From contig WBMZ01012699.1 in assembly GCA_013400975.1 (NCBI GenBank), forward strand, positions 62,001 through 126,000: 64,000 nucleotides of DNA, read 5' to 3'. This document shows positions 49,961 to 62,670 of this stretch, piece after piece (positions within the stretch are counted from its first letter, which is position 1; each line of letters starts with the position of its first letter). This DNA is from Atrichornis clamosus (lineage: Eukaryota > Chordata > Aves > Passeriformes > Menuridae). The position numbers were made by a program, and so were the translations under genes. A model generated the notes under the pieces. It was not told where the DNA came from. It searched no databases and was given only the letters and a program-made list of their open reading frames with translations.

Positions 49961-52655
49961 AAACATTGTTAAAGTCCTTTAATGTAGCAGATGAAAAAAT
50001 CTGACACAGTGCTGTGACACGTTCGGGGCTTTTTTGGTCTAAAATCCACCAGCTCCACCTGTGACAAGGCTGTGTCCAGGGAGTAGGTAACACTTGTACT
50101 GCAATTCACCTCGGCTGTGCTCGGGTACAGTCACTACCTATAATCTTTCTTTATAGTGCAAGTAACTTGGGAACAATTTGAAAATCCTTTATGAATTGTA
50201 GTAAGACTCATTACAACATGAATGTCAAATAGTTACTGTTCTGACTGTCAGCATTTGAGCTGCAAGATGCCTCCATTGCCTTCCAGTTTAAAGCATTCAG
50301 TTCAGTTTGGTCTGGTGCCCCTAGAGTGCAGGTGGTAATTCAAATGCTGCTCTGGCTACTCAGCTCATTTCTAAGGACTGTAATATTTCTGCAGTTGGGC
50401 TTTTTCTTCCTAATTACTATTTATTTTACAATTCCTTGCTTTTCTGTTGATCTGCTCCCTTGGTTTGTACATGTCTGGGAACTTCTGTTCTCTGTTACTT
50501 CAGTTTGCACAAAGGTGAAGTCATCCAGCTTTTATGCCTTTTGAAATAGTGGGTTTGAATTCTACAGATGCCACCATGTGGGAATCCTAGTGCATGTTTT
50601 TATTTTGATAGTTGAAAAATGTCATAGCCATCATTCTAAAATCAGAGCTGAACGCCATTTTCTCTTTTAGCATATATTATAGGTGTTAACTGATTTTGAA
50701 GTGCTCCCATCTTGGCCTTAAGTGACATAATTTCTTGTCCTTCCTCTTAACTGTGAGTAGTGTAATTCTGGTTTCTAGCCTCTAACTCAGTTGATGGACA
50801 GTGCTTACCCAGTGCTTGATGAACACAGCTGCTTTGGACTAACAAATCCCTGTGTCCATGGCAGGGGATCTTCACTATATTTGCATTTTAGAGGACAGAG
50901 CTGGGTTGATCACCTCGTGGAAGCACTCCTGAAACCTTGGCTGTTCAGGTAGAGCGTGCAAGATGGATGCAATCTCAGGGACAGGTCCTGCTGACTGTAG
51001 GGAAAGCCACTGGTTCCTACAGGGGTACATTCATCTTTACTAGTGCTTTTTCTGTTTGATAGATGCCTGTATCCATTGCAATCTCTAAATCTCAGTTTTG
51101 CTAAAAAGATGTCAAAGATTCTTCAAAGCAACATGGATACATTTTTCAGAAGCTCCAAGTGTCTGTTTGGGTGAGGTTTTCATCAATCAGCCACGTGTAT
51201 GATACAGAGGCAGGCAAGTACCAAGCACCTTATTTTCATTTGCATAATGCACAGCTGAGTTGATGACAGGCCACCTGGAAGATTTTGTGTGAGCTATTAA
51301 TCCCCTTCACTCCTCAGAGACAGGCTCTGGCTGTGAAGTGAAACCTGCCTGGAAGGGGCAGGCAGTGCTGAGTATTTGTGTGTTTGTTCCTCAAGGCACA
51401 GAAGGGCACCCGCATGCTCCCTTGCTAATTGTGGGCATACTCATTTCGCCTTGGGGTGTAGCTCTTACCTGACGGCTCTTTGCCACAGTAGGAATTGCAG
51501 TGATGCCACAAGCACCTCATGGTGAAGTTAAAAGGGCAGGAGAGGAAAAGGTTTCCTTCCTGTCGGCCTAATCAAACCCCGAACAGGAATGTGGTCATGT
51601 GGAGCTCATCCTGCTACCACCACCTCCTTTCATTTCCCTGTGGTGTCTAAAGCAGGCCCCCAAATTGGACTTCCAAAGGAAGGGCAAGTACTGAGGCAAT
51701 TAAAACTTGAGGCTTGCTAATTAGAGAAGTTTTTGCACCTTCCCTTTTGATAGTGGATTGCTTCATGGCATGGAGCTTTTTGGTCCACTGTCCAGGTTGT
51801 CCTATACTTGTTTCCAGCTCTGTATTTCTTATCCCTCTTCCCCTGAAAAGCTTTTGTTTCCCCTCCAACACCAGGCTCTGAGTGTTTTAAAGATTCCCTA
51901 GTGTGGTAGTACTGCCTCCCATTGAGTAAAACTTTGCTCTTGATGGTATCTACGTAGAAAACATTTCTAGGTGAACAGTTTCTTCCATTCAACAGGTGAG
52001 ATTTCACGTTGGGTCTTCCCAGGAGTCCTACACCTTGTGCACAGGCCAGATGGTGCAAGATCTATCACTGCTGTTTTTCCAGATGGATTTTTTTAGGTGT
52101 GTGCCTTCACAGCCGTGGCCTTTTCTTGCTCTGCACAAAGTCCATTCCGTATTTCTGCATCCTGAGTTTAGAGGAGTCCTCATCTCCTAAAATCCTGCTA
52201 TGGAAGCAAATGTTCTCTCAGTAATGCCTGACCCCAGCCAGTTCAGAGTGTGAATGAACATTCCTAATTATCCCAAAGATCCACAGGTTCAAAGCCTGAT
52301 GTTCCTCTTCCAGTGGAACATGTACGAAGATTATGGACTCAGTAAGGACATCCTATATCAACAAAGGTAAATGTTCTGAGGTAAGCAACATCTCCTTGAG
52401 GATCTGAAGGGAAAAAGCACACAGTGTTCTGTTGATGGGATGGGCACAGCTGTCAGTAACAAGTAGTCCTAAAAAAAAATGTAAAAATTTTAAAAACCTT
52501 GCGACTGCAGCGTGATACCTGTATTGTTATACCTGCACTAATCCAAATTAAGTGCTTGTTCTACCCCTCTGAAAGCTGTTCGATCATGGCAGTGAAGTGT
52601 TTTTGTAAGAACCCAAACACAAATACTGTGAAGTCTAAAACACTGCTGGCAAGGA
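49961..52655. other. Intergenic region between convergent SCLT1 and JADE1
   Basis: About 2.7 kb with no recognisable gene. Open frames at 50326-50544, 51647-52058 and 51996-52224 show no domain. The right part could belong to a longer JADE1 3' UTR. Confidence 0.55.
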
Positions 52656-55286
52656 TACTGCAAAAATGTACAGCATTTATTCACATACAGACAAAAGGCA
52701 CAATTCTACGGAATATTTTAACAAAAAATACAGCTGTTTCAACTAGGTCTTTAGAAATACTTCAAAAAAGGGAGAAAATAAATACAGGATTGGGCCATGT
52801 AATACAAAATAGTCATCTCTACATATACTTTTTATTTCTGTTTCTCTTCATGCATCTTTTAATTAATTTCAGCTGAATGGACACCAAAGCTAGGCACATA
52901 GTGAAAAATCTGTACAAGTTTTACAAATGTAATCACAATTTTCTCAAATTTCTGAAATTAAGCTTTATACACAACACGCAGAACCCTTCATTTAGATTTG
53001 TGTGAGTTTATAACCTAACGAATGGCATTCCAGGCAACTTTACAGACGTTCAACTAGCCTACAGTTTGACAGAACACACCACTCATATCGAAGATCTCTT
53101 GGTCAGTCTGCACAAGGAAAGGTTAACGCTTAAGAACAGAAATCCAGCAAATCCCAGTAGAACACGGGGGTGGGTTTGTCACTGCAGTGCTCCCAGGACC
53201 TTCTGCTGAGGGCTAGGCATAGAGACAAAACTAACCTACAGAGCTGGTCGTACCGCAGCCGCCTCGCAGCCTTTTTGGTTTTGGTTCAACTCAACTGGAA
53301 ACATCACAAAGCTTTTTACCCTCAGTGTCAGGGGACGAAACAGCTAAGGCATTAACTCTGCACAATGGTAGTGTTCATTATAGTGCAAATTAACAAGGTA
53401 CCTCTGTCCAGTTGGTGTGAGGTTCAAGGTTTACTCAGAATCCAAATCTAGGTTATTCCATCTATGGCTTGACAATTCCTGTGTGGTCATGAGCTTCTTC
53501 CTTACAGAAAATACCAGTGCTTGCCTGGAGAACGTTGCTGGATGTTGAGTAGAACTTACCTGCTGTTACCTTTTGTCTGTCTGCTGTTTGTACTTTGAAC
53601 ACATCCCAAGAGTGACTCCGTAACCTCAGTCAGCAGTGCCCTGCCTGACTTTCACCTCTGTAAGTCCGGTAATTAGTCTGACTTCTTGGGACCAGCAGCA
53701 GGATTATAAAAGTATAATACCTTACATAAAATTCCCCTTCCTCAAAAGGTTAAGACATCTGAGTTTTAAAACAACAAGAGGGATTCATTCTGGTGAAATA
53801 TTTAATTGGTAATGTTAACTTGCATAGCAAGATAGGGTGTTAAGCCTTTTTATTTTCTGATTGATTCCCCTGGAAGACTCTGTTATGGCAGAGGAATTCT
53901 GTGTTGTCAGTGTTCCCTCCTCAGGAGACAAGGGTCTGACATTCCAAAGTGAGTGGATGCCATAACAGCAGGCTGGGAGTAGGAAAGGGGATGAGAAGGA
54001 GGTTTTTTATGCCTGTCTCTCTGTTAACACATTGCTGCTAAAAGTTTTTCACCAGTACATACCTGTCTTACATCTATGAAGAATTCCAACATTTACAGGC
54101 TCCTAACACTCCACTGTCATGTGTGTGCTCTACTTGGTACAAAACAGCATTCTCAAAACCTGTTAATATTATTGCTCACAGCTTACTAATTATTGCCATT
54201 TGCAATTATTAAAAAAGTACACAATCAGAATACGAGTTCCCTCTTCCATCAAATCTAGTCCATAGAACGAAATAGTTTTTCTTTGTTTGACTGTAAAGAG
54301 CTAATCACAATGTATTGCCTTTGCATTTTACCCTATTTAAAAATATATATTCATGTCCATTTAAAGCAACCTTTTAGTGTCATAAGCCTGACTTTCCCAG
54401 TACGTATCATCAGTGCATCCTTGGTGGCCTTTGGGAAATCCTGCTGACTAGTGCCTTAGAAAACTTCTGTCTTGAATTGTCATCACCCTCCCGAAGACAG
54501 GTGCCTGAAAAGGGTGATGGGTTATTCCACGGGGTGCTGGAACCCACCCAACCTGCCCCTTGCTCAGAACTGAGCCCTTTGGGAGCATCCTCTGTGTCTG
54601 TCCCTCCCTCCTTCTCCAGTACAACACCATGGCTACGCCTGGCCACCATTTCCCTGTAAACTCTGGAGCCTGGGGAGGGCTTGGAGCTGCCACCTGTGCT
54701 CAAACTGAACACAACACATTCTGCAAAGAGAGGAGAAACAGCTGCCACCACCCAGTGAGCATTTGCAATGGGATTTACCAGTGCAGTGCAGTATGGTCTA
54801 TTAACCATCTTCCGTTCCATACACACGAGTTAAATTAAAAGCTTGTGCTTTTCCAGAAGTCTGGGAAAGGGAATAAAATATTCAGTGCCTTTTAGCTAAA
54901 AGGGACGAATGCAGCCTCTTATTTCTCCTACCCACCCCAGCCCCTTCAAAAAGATTTTTTTTGAGTTGTGTGCATCCCAACTCCTATTTTAGTAGTGATG
55001 TCACTTCTCTGCTTACTCAGGAAAGCTGCAAATAAGGGAGACAAACTTCTCACTGAAATGGGGAGGGTGAAGGGGTGTGGATGGGGCAGAGAAAAAAAAA
55101 AACAAAAACAAAAGAGCTTAAAACAGCTTTAAGTGCATGTAAACATACTCATACAACTCAAAACAAGTGGGTTATCAATTTGTCAGCCTGTAGCTACGTC
55201 TAAGAACGCTCCTCTCTTGCACCAGAGAATCAGGTGCAGTTGGCTTGTAGGCAGTGACTCTGCTGACACCACGTCCCCGTGTCCAG
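52656..55286 (-). other. JADE1: JADE1 3' UTR (approximate)
   Basis: Sequence downstream of the JADE1 stop. Minus-strand AATAAA hexamers (tttatt on the plus strand) lie at 53848-53853, 52831-52836 and 52676-52681. The distal one would give a UTR of about 2.6 kb. The open frames at 54410-54838 overlap on both strands and are not genes. Confidence 0.55.
52676..52681 (-). terminator. Likely distal JADE1 poly(A) signal
   Basis: AATAAA on the minus strand, the most distal canonical hexamer I see after the JADE1 stop. Confidence 0.45.
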
Positions 55287-56188
55287 TCAGGATGCCAGGA
55301 TGCTTCTCCGAATAATGTCCGTCCTCCTGCTGATAGTGCTGTTTGGACTGAGCCTCTGCTGCCTGCACTTTTTTTCAGCCACTTCAGTCTCCGAGTCACT
55401 CATCTCGGCATCAGGGACATACCCGTCATTCTCACTGTCAGGCTTTAGCTTGCTTTTTGTCCGGTCCTTCGGTGCAACTCTGCCCATGCCCAGGTAGGGG
55501 TAGCTGGAGTTCTGGCGGCAGGCCTCCTCCAGGCTCTCGCCCTGCTGTTGCCTCTCCCCCTTCTTTGGAATTCGGAATCCGCCCCAGTTTTTCACTGGGC
55601 TGGTGGGCGTGGTAGGCACTTTAACTACTGTCTGATTAGAGTTTACTTTGACAAGACCCCCGTTACATTTAGGCACTATATCCCTCCGAGTGCCAGGTGC
55701 TGACCTACCACTGGAGTGGTTCACAGCCCTTTTGTTTTCCGATTGCCTCTGAGAGAGTTCTGTGGGTCTCAGTGGTTTGTGGTTGTGTTTAGAAGTCTTT
55801 TCCTTCAGTTCTGCCTTTGCCACCTCGCACTGTGGGCGATTGTCTCTCCTTTTCCTGTGGTCTGGTATAACTATGCCGTTTTTCTGCTGTGCCGATACAA
55901 TCCGTGTTTCAGCAAAGGTCTTGTCAAAATTTAAAAAGCTCCCTGGAGCTGCGCCTCCTTCCCTCGGGCTGGGCTGCCTCAGCAGGGATTTGCTGTCATT
56001 CCCAGACCTGTCTCTTACCCTGTCTCTCTTGTGCGGCTTTTTCAAGGAGCGGGTTAGAGATGTGCCCATCTGTTTCCTGAAGAACGCAGAATGCCACTTC
56101 AGGTCCTCGATCTTGGGGGCGTTGGGGCCCAGAGAGGGACTGTTGAACAACACCGTGTTTTCCATGGAAGAGAAGGAGGAAGGCACAC
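55287..56188 (-). CDS. JADE1: JADE1 last coding exon
   Basis: A 902-nt exon after TACATTCAG. Two bases complete Gly, then [40 protein letters not shown] and '[15 protein letters not shown]'. Later come '[20 protein letters not shown]', '[20 protein letters not shown]', '[16 protein letters not shown]' and the end [13 protein letters not shown] with a stop at 55287-55289. The 14 residues preceding VPSS in the open frame are intron. It is basic, Ser/Pro-rich and probably largely disordered. Confidence 0.96.
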
Positions 56189-57018
56189 CTGAATGTAAAC
56201 AAATTAAGTTCAAGTCAAGCAATTCCATCTCTGTGTAAATACCAGTTTCGAAAGTACCTATTCTAACTCAGTTCCTCATGCCTGACATGTCCCTATCAGA
56301 AATGGGTATTTGGTTGACCTCTCCTGCACTTTTACATCACAACTCCCCGGGTATGTCGTGGGTTCACAACATCCTGCTGGTGTAGTTTTACTTCCCTGTA
56401 CCTGCAAGTAATTACACTTGCAGCAAATACAAGTCCTAGCATTACTCTATCCACTAAGACAGAGATACTCCTCAGAGAGGGAGGCAAAAAGCAACCGGCA
56501 AATGGACCTCTCTGATGCCATCTAAAATTGGTTATTGAACAGTTAAAGGATAATCTAGTCACTGCAGTTAATTTTGCAGGTATTCATCCTTCTGAGAAAT
56601 GACAGTCAATGAGATGGTCAGAAAGCCTCCATGACTTTGGAAAAGGGGAGTCCTCCCTTTGCATGTCTTTAAGCTGCCACGGATGCTGCAGAGCAGCACA
56701 GGCCCAAAGCTAACACAGCCTCGTGAGGTGCCCTGTGGTCCCCGAACGTGAGTCACAGCCTCCCTGTCACAGGCAGTCATTAAAGAATCACGGCAGCAAG
56801 GAGGGGAAGCAGCAAGCCAGGCAGTGCCCCACGGATAAGGACAGTTTCTACTGCAATGTGCCCACCCTTACAGCTACAGATTCCCATTTCTTCTCCCACT
56901 GGGTGCTGGACTCCACCACAGTTTAATGAGAACAAACGAGGTCCTGTCTGTCCTTCACAGGCTGCAACCAAACCTTGTGCCTGTGGCCTAACAGGAGAAG
57001 CAGAGCACTGAGGCATAC
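56189..57018 (-). other. JADE1 intron
   Basis: An 830-nt intron; nothing else recognised. Confidence 0.7.
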
Positions 57019-57136
57019 CTGAAACTCTTTCTTGTTCCAACTGCTTTGTGTAGCTATTAAATATCTGTTCTTGAACTTTGCACACAGATCTCTTGATTTT
57101 CTCTCTCCGTGTCACCATGTAAGTGAGGTTACGCAC
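57019..57136 (-). CDS. JADE1: JADE1 coding exon
   Basis: A 118-nt exon (CTTCCAG / TCAG|GTATGC) encoding [20 protein letters not shown], then [19 protein letters not shown] and one base of Gly. Human: [40 protein letters not shown]. Confidence 0.96.
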
Positions 57137-58655
57137 CTGGAAGACAGCAAGTTGATGGGTTTTACAGGAGTCATATTTCTGTGATGTTGGCTATCTGTGC
57201 TTTCAATTAATTCAGCTACTACACACCAGCTGAACAAGTTAGTAGCATATTTCAATTTAACCACCTTCAACACAATTCTTAGAAAACAGTCTATTTAATT
57301 GACAGATTATCTATTGAATTGACAGATTATTGCATCAGATTCAGAGGGCCACAGAACAGAAGTATCTATGAGCACCTAAATCACACACATGAGATCTAGA
57401 AAAATGTCAGAAATCCTTAAATGCACTCCTTATTAAATACTTCCCAGATGAGGGAATCACTGAGAAGTACATGTGGATGATTCCAAGGCTCCTCTCTCAG
57501 TTGTGCCCTGTGACTGCAACCTTGGAGGCTGATCTCCAGAAATGTAACAAATGTGACTGTTTTTGCAAAGGTCCCATTTTTTTAATCCAAATTATCTTGA
57601 ACAGTGGGAACAGAGTAGTAAAACATTAAAAGTATTACCAAAATCATGTATCCTGTTTTGACATCACATTTAGAAATCAAAAGGATACATACAGAATAAT
57701 TTAAGACTCAGAGAACATAGTTACAAACTAATTATTTAGCTGATCAAAGAGAAGATGACAAGAAATCTTGAGCACATGGAGCAGGAACAAAAGATCCCAG
57801 GTAACAGCTAGGATCTGGGCAATCTGAACAGTTAGAGAAGGGCCATGGGCTGAAGCTGAAACTAGGAAAAAAGAAAACAAACTAAAAACTGCAGCAATTC
57901 ATTAGAAGAGTAATTAAGCATCAGGATCCTTTACAAAGGATGCAGTAGATGCATGAGCACCTGCTGTCCTGATTTAAAGATTAGACAGCATTATGGAAGA
58001 AAAGCTCTGGTTCACCTACAGGTTACTGAAGTAGGACCTCCTGAGCCAGCTTTCATCCATGGCCTACATGAGCCATGTGCTGTAGGGATGTGAAAAACTC
58101 ATTTCAGTACTCCTTCTGTCTCTAACAACTCTTAAATTATACTAGTTAACCCAAAAAGAAAGGAATTCAGGATCAGATGCGCTTATTAAAACACCAAACT
58201 GATCCTACTGAATTGTTCTTGAAACATTCAAAACCTAAATGAAGCAATCATTTGCCTCCCAAACGTACCAGGCAAATAATAGTCCTATACTGCTATGCCA
58301 ATGAAAAACAGATCTGCTGCAAATCAAGATAAGTTTCATAACCTTTTCCACCAGCTGAAAGGAGTGTGGAAAGCCCTTAAAGGGTAAGAAGGCTTCAGGT
58401 GAGGGCTGCAGTACACTCCGCAGCCACAGTAAAAAAGCACAAGCGAAAATCTGACAGTCCACTTGCAGGTGATTGAATACTACAAGCCAAGACCTGCTGG
58501 CCCTGTGACTGCCCTCTGTGTGCAAAGGGTAATTGCTGTGCTTTGGAGAAATTTAGTGTTCATGGTCTTTCTTTCCTGACCACACAGCTCTGAGTGAGGA
58601 CACAGCCCGGGGAGCTCTGCTAGCTGCAGCCGGCACCGGCAGCGCCGTGCCTTAC
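57137..58655 (-). other. JADE1 intron
   Basis: A 1.5-kb intron containing an imperfect 20-bp tandem duplication at 57291-57330. Confidence 0.65.
57291..57330. repeat. 20-bp tandem duplication
   Basis: ctatttaattgacagattat is followed immediately by ctattgaattgacagattat; one mismatch at the sixth base. Confidence 0.95.
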
Positions 58656-59186
58656 CCGCTCCAGGTCCTGCCGGAGGTGCGTGAACAGCTGCAGCCTTCG
58701 GAACAGAACATCCTGTTCCCGCTTCGCCAGATTGTCCTCTTCATCCTTCTTTGGGGTAATCAAAGGCTTGTTGAAGTTGGCTTTTCTCTTCAGCTTCCAG
58801 TACTGGTAAAGGAATTCCACCGGCTCCTCGGGCAGCCGCAGCACTTTGGCCACTTCCAAAGACTCAACAAAAGTATAGAACTCGTCCTCCAGCTGCTGGA
58901 GTTTCTGCTTACGGAGGCTGACTCTGTGGGCCTCCTCCTGGTTTTGATCCATGCTGTGGAAAGGGTCAATGTGGGCAGGAAGAGAGCTGTCCTGAATCCC
59001 ATTCCTGTTCTCCTGACCTGGGCTTTCATTCAGAGTCTCAGCATCCGCTTTCTTGGTGGAGCTGTGCTTGGGGCAGTACGACTTGAACTTCACCTCATCG
59101 TTCTCTGCCAATATGGTCTTCATCTCCAAGCCACGGTCAAACGCACACGTGACATGGAAGGCTGTTCTGCAGTTCTTCACTGAACA
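58656..59186 (-). CDS. JADE1: JADE1 coding exon, end of PHD2 and coiled region
   Basis: A 531-nt phase-0 exon (TTCTCCAG / CGG|GTAAGG). It begins [19 protein letters not shown] with YCPKH further on, the last zinc ligands of the second PHD finger. It continues through [40 protein letters not shown] and '[19 protein letters not shown]' to LER. The segment [20 protein letters not shown] is the most diverged from human. Confidence 0.96.
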
Positions 59187-61815
59187 CTGGAGAAAATAAA
59201 TTAAAAGCCATCAAATAAATATGAAGTTAACAAGCCACAGTGCCTACATCTATTTGAGCAGTCAGGGCTGCTTTGGAAGAAGAACCCTGTCATCACTCTG
59301 CTTCTAACCTGCACGTACTTCCTTGCTCTCTTCTAATTAGGTTTAAGAATTAGTGCTTTCAGGCCAGGCAAGGATCAAGTGGCCTAGAGGGACAGGAGTG
59401 GTTAACCCCTCCCAGCCCCACCACACTATTCCCTAACCAGCAAAGCCACAAGAGGAACGTTCCTACTGACACCAGGGCCACTTGTGTGCAGCGCCATTAC
59501 CCAAAGTAAAGTGTTTCCCCTTGGACTGTGCCAGCATTAGGGGAAAAAACATCTTGGTGGCTCCAGGCCAGCCTGAGACGTTTAATTACAAGTCTTTCCC
59601 AGCACCTGAACCCATGCTAGCCAAAAGGCCTCAACAGAGGGGAATTTTTTTTCCCCTGTTATCCCAATTTTTTAATGTCAAATATTAAATCACTGTCAAC
59701 CATTACTTCACTGAATACAGCCTTCACTTCACCTGGGAGATGAGGAGAACAGGAAGTTCAAATGCTGTCATTTTTCTTCCCTCTCAGTGAACTCAGCCAT
59801 CACAGAGTGATGGGCACTAGTTAGCTGATTTAGCACTTCATTTCCATTCTATCTAAACTGCCTTCTGCAAAATGCTGTCACAGATACCACCAGCCACCAA
59901 CTGAAAGGTTTAAATGTATGTAAATATGTACATATACCAGACACATCCACATGTGTTTGTATCCACTCACACCTCTGCCTCCAGTGAACAGGATTTAAAG
60001 TGGAAATGAGCATTAGTGCTCCTAACCAGGAAACAAAACTATGCTTAACCCAAGCCATCCACCCTGAAAGAGCAACACGCTGCACTGGGATGTTTATACA
60101 GTGCTTTGTAAAGATGCCAAATCTCTCTCCTCTGGGTTTTCCTGCTCAGGTTGACTCAGCAGCCAGATGGCTTATAAAGGTACAGCGGGGTTTAAGCTGC
60201 ACAAGTTTCAAATGAACAGTCTTTAATAAAATCAACTTATAAAAGGAATTAAAAAATACCAAAGCATCTTTTGCCCTTTCCTCTCCTACTAACAAACAGG
60301 CCAGAAGCATCCCAGCTGGAACACCAAGCAGTACAGAGGGGTACTTTAGCCATAATTAGCTCTTACTGCAGCTCATGTTTTACTGGGAGAAGAGGGGAAA
60401 GCCTGTCTCACGGGAAGGAGATCTGCTGAACCTGGGAGAATACGCAGTCATGTTTTTCCCGGCTTACTGCAGCTGCTCTCTGGCCAGCCTGACACACTTC
60501 CAGCTGCCAGTTTCCCTAATTGTTGTGCACATATCAGAACGTGGTCTGGGTAACAGACAGAGCAGTTTCAACTGTGCAACAGAGGCCAAGAGGAAGGGGA
60601 CAGCTCTGCAAGGAGGTATTATGATTGCAAATTTATCTGCTGTGGACAGATTTATTTCCTCTAGTTAACACTTGCTATTTCATACATTCCTTACATGGAA
60701 GTGGACTGATAGGTTTCACTGAAACTACTGCTGCATTGCTGGTTTACAGCTCCTGCTGTCAACCTCATCAAATGACTTGGAGCAGAGAGAAGGGAAACGG
60801 TTATTAACTGATTTCAAAGTAGTGCAGGACTTGAGCAATTTCTGTTGGTCTGACCATGGTGGATCCTGTAGCATCAGGCTACCCCCAAAAGAAAGAGCTC
60901 TACTTCAGCCTCCTTAAGAGACCATAGTATCATCCTCTCTGTCTCAGGGAGCTTCCTACGGGTTGTTTTGCTGCTGGAAGTGCTCTGAGGATGAGGAGTA
61001 TCACCACAACACTAAGCTACATCTTCCTGTCTTTTTCTGCACAACCACAACACTGCCCCAAATGGGTCACCGGTCCTTACACTCCCTCATCATTTGTTCT
61101 CAAGTAAAGGAGATCAAAATTTTCTCTGCTGTCTCAGGAAACAAAGCTTCCCCTCTTTCAAAAATTTGAGGCTTGGTAACGTGTTCTCTGAATCTTTCTA
61201 GATTTTAAATTTTTTCTTAAAAGAATTATTTAACATTTCTGAGTGATTTTCCACTGGTGCTTTACAGCTAACAACCCAATATAAATATGCATGTCAAACG
61301 ACACTGCCCAGTCTGAAATGCTCTGGTGCAGATCAGTTCAGTTATTTAACAGTGACAATTCACAGATTACAGTCAGAAAAGCTGAATCCAAATCCAAATG
61401 AAACTGCCGAGAGAATTTTAGAGGTATGCCGAGACAAACTGGCACTGGCCCAAGAAAGTGAGTTGTTGGCATTAAACAAGTATCAGTTTAGAAGTCACTA
61501 AATAGGGACTAGCAGATAGCTTTCAGCATTCAAGCTTCATTTTCCTATGTGGTACATCACAGAAATATATTTTTTTCCTCAACATTTAAGTTTTATTTCA
61601 GTGTAGTCATAAACATATCAACCTATCAACAAATTAAGAAGTCTTATGGGATGACCCAGCTACTATTATTAACATTTTACTAGAAAGTAAAAGCATACTA
61701 ACACTCAAAAGCACTTAGTGTGCAGTTCAGTCCATAGTAACAACCAGTAACACATTTTGCTGTCTTCTAAAAACTGACAAAACAAAACACATGGATATTT
61801 GTGTGGTTCAGTTAC
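59187..61815 (-). other. JADE1 intron
   Basis: A 2.6-kb intron; no coding exon, RNA gene or clear transposon seen. Confidence 0.65.
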
Positions 61816-61932
61816 CTGTATAGAAGCTCCAACTTTTTCATTACAAAGACTGCACACCAGTGCCCACCTACTGCTGGGAATGTGGGAAACCTTTGTGATG
61901 GGCTCCATTTTTTCTGGGCTTCCGATGCTCAC
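61816..61932 (-). CDS. JADE1: JADE1 coding exon, zinc knuckle / PHD2 start
   Basis: A 117-nt phase-0 exon (CTCTTAG / CAG|GTAACT) encoding [20 protein letters not shown] then [23 protein letters not shown] supplies the first Cys pair of the second PHD finger. One visible difference from human is KVG for KFG. Confidence 0.96.
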
Positions 61933-62502
61933 CTAAGAGAAAAATGGTTTAAAAACTGAGTGACTTTCTTAACTGAAAAGAGAAACAATTTCATCAAAGA
62001 CATCAAATTCCTTGTGTGCACATGCAAACTTTGTGTGTCCCAAAATCCTCAGTTTCTAAGGAACTAAAACTCTTTTTAAAAAAAATCATTTTCTCCCTTC
62101 ATGAACAAACCAGTTTCAAGGTGAAGCCCACCAATTCAAGATTATCATACAGGATAAGTACTTTGACTGTGAGCACCCACAGGAATTCTGTCACTTTCAA
62201 ACTTTCCTGATTCACCTTTGATGCTCTGTTTACAAAATGCAATGGTATCTCGTGTCCTTGTTCAATGAGCTCCGCCAGCAGCAAAGGCCTCATTTTCCAA
62301 GGCCTAATTGTGATTGACTAAGGGAATGTAATTAGTTTTCCTTACAGATGAAGCACCACCCCCTGCCAGACTTTTTATCTAACCCAGACTCTTTTACACT
62401 GCGTTTCTAAGTCCCACCGTACCCCTGCCCCACACGCTGCAGCAACACGCCCCGGGGGCTGAGGAGGTTTCTCCTCAACAGAACCACGGGGTCAGCACCC
62501 AC
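61933..62502 (-). other. JADE1 intron
   Basis: A 570-nt intron; nothing else recognised. Confidence 0.7.
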
Positions 62503-62670
62503 CTCTGGGATCCACAGGGCACAGCTGACGTGCACCCACTTGGTGCCGCTCCGCGTGGGCTTCATGGCGCCGCCCTTCTTGGGGCACAGCAGGCACTTGG
62601 GCCGCACGCCCAGCGCGCACGTCCTGCACAGCCAGCTGCCCTCGGGCACCTTCAGGATCCCGTAGCACGC
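62503..62670 (-). CDS. JADE1: JADE1 coding exon, PHD1 end and zinc knuckle
   Basis: A 168-nt phase-0 exon (GAACGCAG / GAG|GTGGGT) encoding [20 protein letters not shown], then [20 protein letters not shown] and [20 protein letters not shown] closes PHD1; CLLC and HVSC form the knuckle. GC-rich relative to its flanks. Confidence 0.96.

Noticed and set aside
54410..54838. Overlapping open frames on both strands in the JADE1 3' UTR
   Set aside because: No domain, both strands open together, and the position is inside a 3' UTR.
55762..56238. 158-codon plus-strand open frame opposite the JADE1 last exon
   Set aside because: It is the antisense shadow of a coding exon whose peptide clearly matches JADE1.
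56780..57136. Minus-strand open frame extending past the JADE1 exon
   Set aside because: Homology stops at the donor TCAG|GTATGC (57019); the MPQCSASP tail is intron.
58647..59183. 178-codon plus-strand open frame opposite a JADE1 exon
   Set aside because: Mirror frame of the 531-nt JADE1 exon; no independent support.
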